NCBI GenBank assembly: GCA_016841005.1
Contig: JAEORG010000333.1
Coordinates: 1 to 6,101 of the forward strand
Length of the DNA: 6,101 nt
Direction of reading: 5' to 3'
Source of the DNA: Candidatus Thorarchaeota archaeon
GTDB lineage: Archaea; Asgardarchaeota; Thorarchaeia; Thorarchaeales; Thorarchaeaceae
Below are positions 5,558 through 6,101 of the stretch, piece after piece. The notes below the pieces were generated by a model. It ran no database searches, was not told the origin of the DNA, and saw nothing but the letters and a program-made list of their open reading frames with translations. Numbering within the stretch: position 1 is the stretch's first letter; each line of letters starts with the position of its first letter. The position numbers and the translations under genes were made by a program.

Positions 5558-6101
5558 ATGATACGGCTGATTGGAGTACTATCCGAAGGTGGCGTACCTG
5601 TTGTCATCAAATCATACGTTGAAACCGAAGGCGAGATGATAATAGGAGCTCTGATATCCGCGGCAAAGACTCTCTGTGATGCAATGGGAAGTGGCGAGGT
5701 CAGAAAGCTTGCATTCAAAGATAACACTATGATAGTAACAGAGAGCAAGAAGAACTATACAGTCGTAGCGTTAGTTGATAGTGCAGAGGCGTACATGGAT
5801 AGTTTCCTTCGTATAATTGCCGAAGAGATTGATGAAACTGATATTCAGAAAGCAGATGGCACAGTCAATGATGTACATATTTCACTGGTCACATCAGTCT
5901 TAGATACATACATCAAAGACAAAATCGATTCGTCCCTAAGTGACATTGTATCAGTAGTATGGCCACCCATCCAGGATGCAATTGATAACAATCCCAATCT
6001 TAAGGAAGAAATTCAGCTACTCGAACAGAGGCTTAGTTCATCTAATCTAGAACCCAGATGGGTCGCAATGAAGACACGAACAGACACATCGCTTGAGAAT
6101 G
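5558..6101 (+). CDS. Longin/roadblock-like domain protein, 3' end outside the window
   Basis: The frame opens at ATG 5558 after an in-frame TAA at 5525 and runs 181 codons to the window edge, so it is partial. The N-terminal part (about 1-92) has the pattern of profilin-like longin/roadblock domains: a strand-turn-strand IRLIGVLSEGGVPVVIKSY (2-20), a helix GEMIIGALISAAKTLCDAMG (25-44), strands EVRKLAFKDNTMIVTES (47-63) and YTVVALVDS (67-75), and a helix AYMDSFLRIIAEEI (78-91). This arrangement is typical of small archaeal proteins, especially numerous in Asgard genomes, proposed to bind or regulate Ras/Rag/Arf-like GTPases. The C-terminal part (about 95-181) is charged and helical, including DAIDNNPNLKEEIQLLEQRL (140-159), and has no family I can name. 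No membrane segment is visible. The domain call comes from pattern, not a profile search. No strong ribosome binding site or TATA element is visible in the 68 bases upstream, which fits co-transcription with the preceding gene. Confidence 0.72.
   Translation, partial: MIRLIGVLSEGGVPVVIKSYVETEGEMIIGALISAAKTLCDAMGSGEVRKLAFKDNTMIVTESKKNYTVVALVDSAEAYMDSFLRIIAEEIDETDIQKADGTVNDVHISLVTSVLDTYIKDKIDSSLSDIVSVVWPPIQDAIDNNPNLKEEIQLLEQRLSSSNLEPRWVAMKTRTDTSLEN

Noticed and set aside
5533..5748. Minus-strand 71-residue frame
   Set aside because: It is a shadow of the longin-like gene, which has no stop inside the window and is therefore easy to miss.

Overview
The window looks like chromosomal DNA from an uncultured archaeon, moderately AT-rich by eye. 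The evidence is TATA-type core promoter elements upstream of genes, Shine-Dalgarno matches, T-rich tracts rather than clear hairpins after genes, and the gene families present. The last gene resembles the small longin/roadblock-type proteins that are abundant in Asgard archaea, so an Asgard lineage (for example Thorarchaeia-like) is my best guess. No ribosomal marker is present to settle this.

Layout from left to right: (1) a minus-strand uroporphyrinogen decarboxylase-fold protein of the MtaA/CmuA corrinoid methyltransferase type (31-1086). (2) Divergent from it, a plus-strand AcuC-like class I histone-deacetylase-family enzyme. I re-start it at a TTG at 1175, which removes an apparent head-to-head overlap and exposes a compact intergenic region (1087-1174) with a TATATA element that may serve both genes. 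(3) Convergent with the deacetylase, only 3 bases away, a minus-strand class I SAM-dependent methyltransferase (2366-2995). (4) Divergent from that, a plus-strand secreted alpha/beta-hydrolase domain fused to a polytopic membrane domain (start taken as ATG 3103, end 4821). (5) A probable 48-residue single-pass membrane microprotein on the minus strand (4913-5059). (6) A plus-strand pair at the right edge: an unrecognised 106-residue, mostly helical protein (5169-5489) and a longin/roadblock-like protein that runs off the window (5558-6101).

The strand changes after almost every gene, so this is not one operon. The only likely co-transcribed unit is the final pair. The first three genes are generic enzyme families (demethylation or methyl transfer, deacylation, SAM methylation), and their adjacency alone does not establish a shared pathway. 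The most promising parts for new biology are the longin-like pair, the hydrolase-membrane fusion and the small membrane protein. No RNA genes, mobile elements, CRISPR arrays or long repeats were seen, and no gene-free stretch exceeds about 110 bases.
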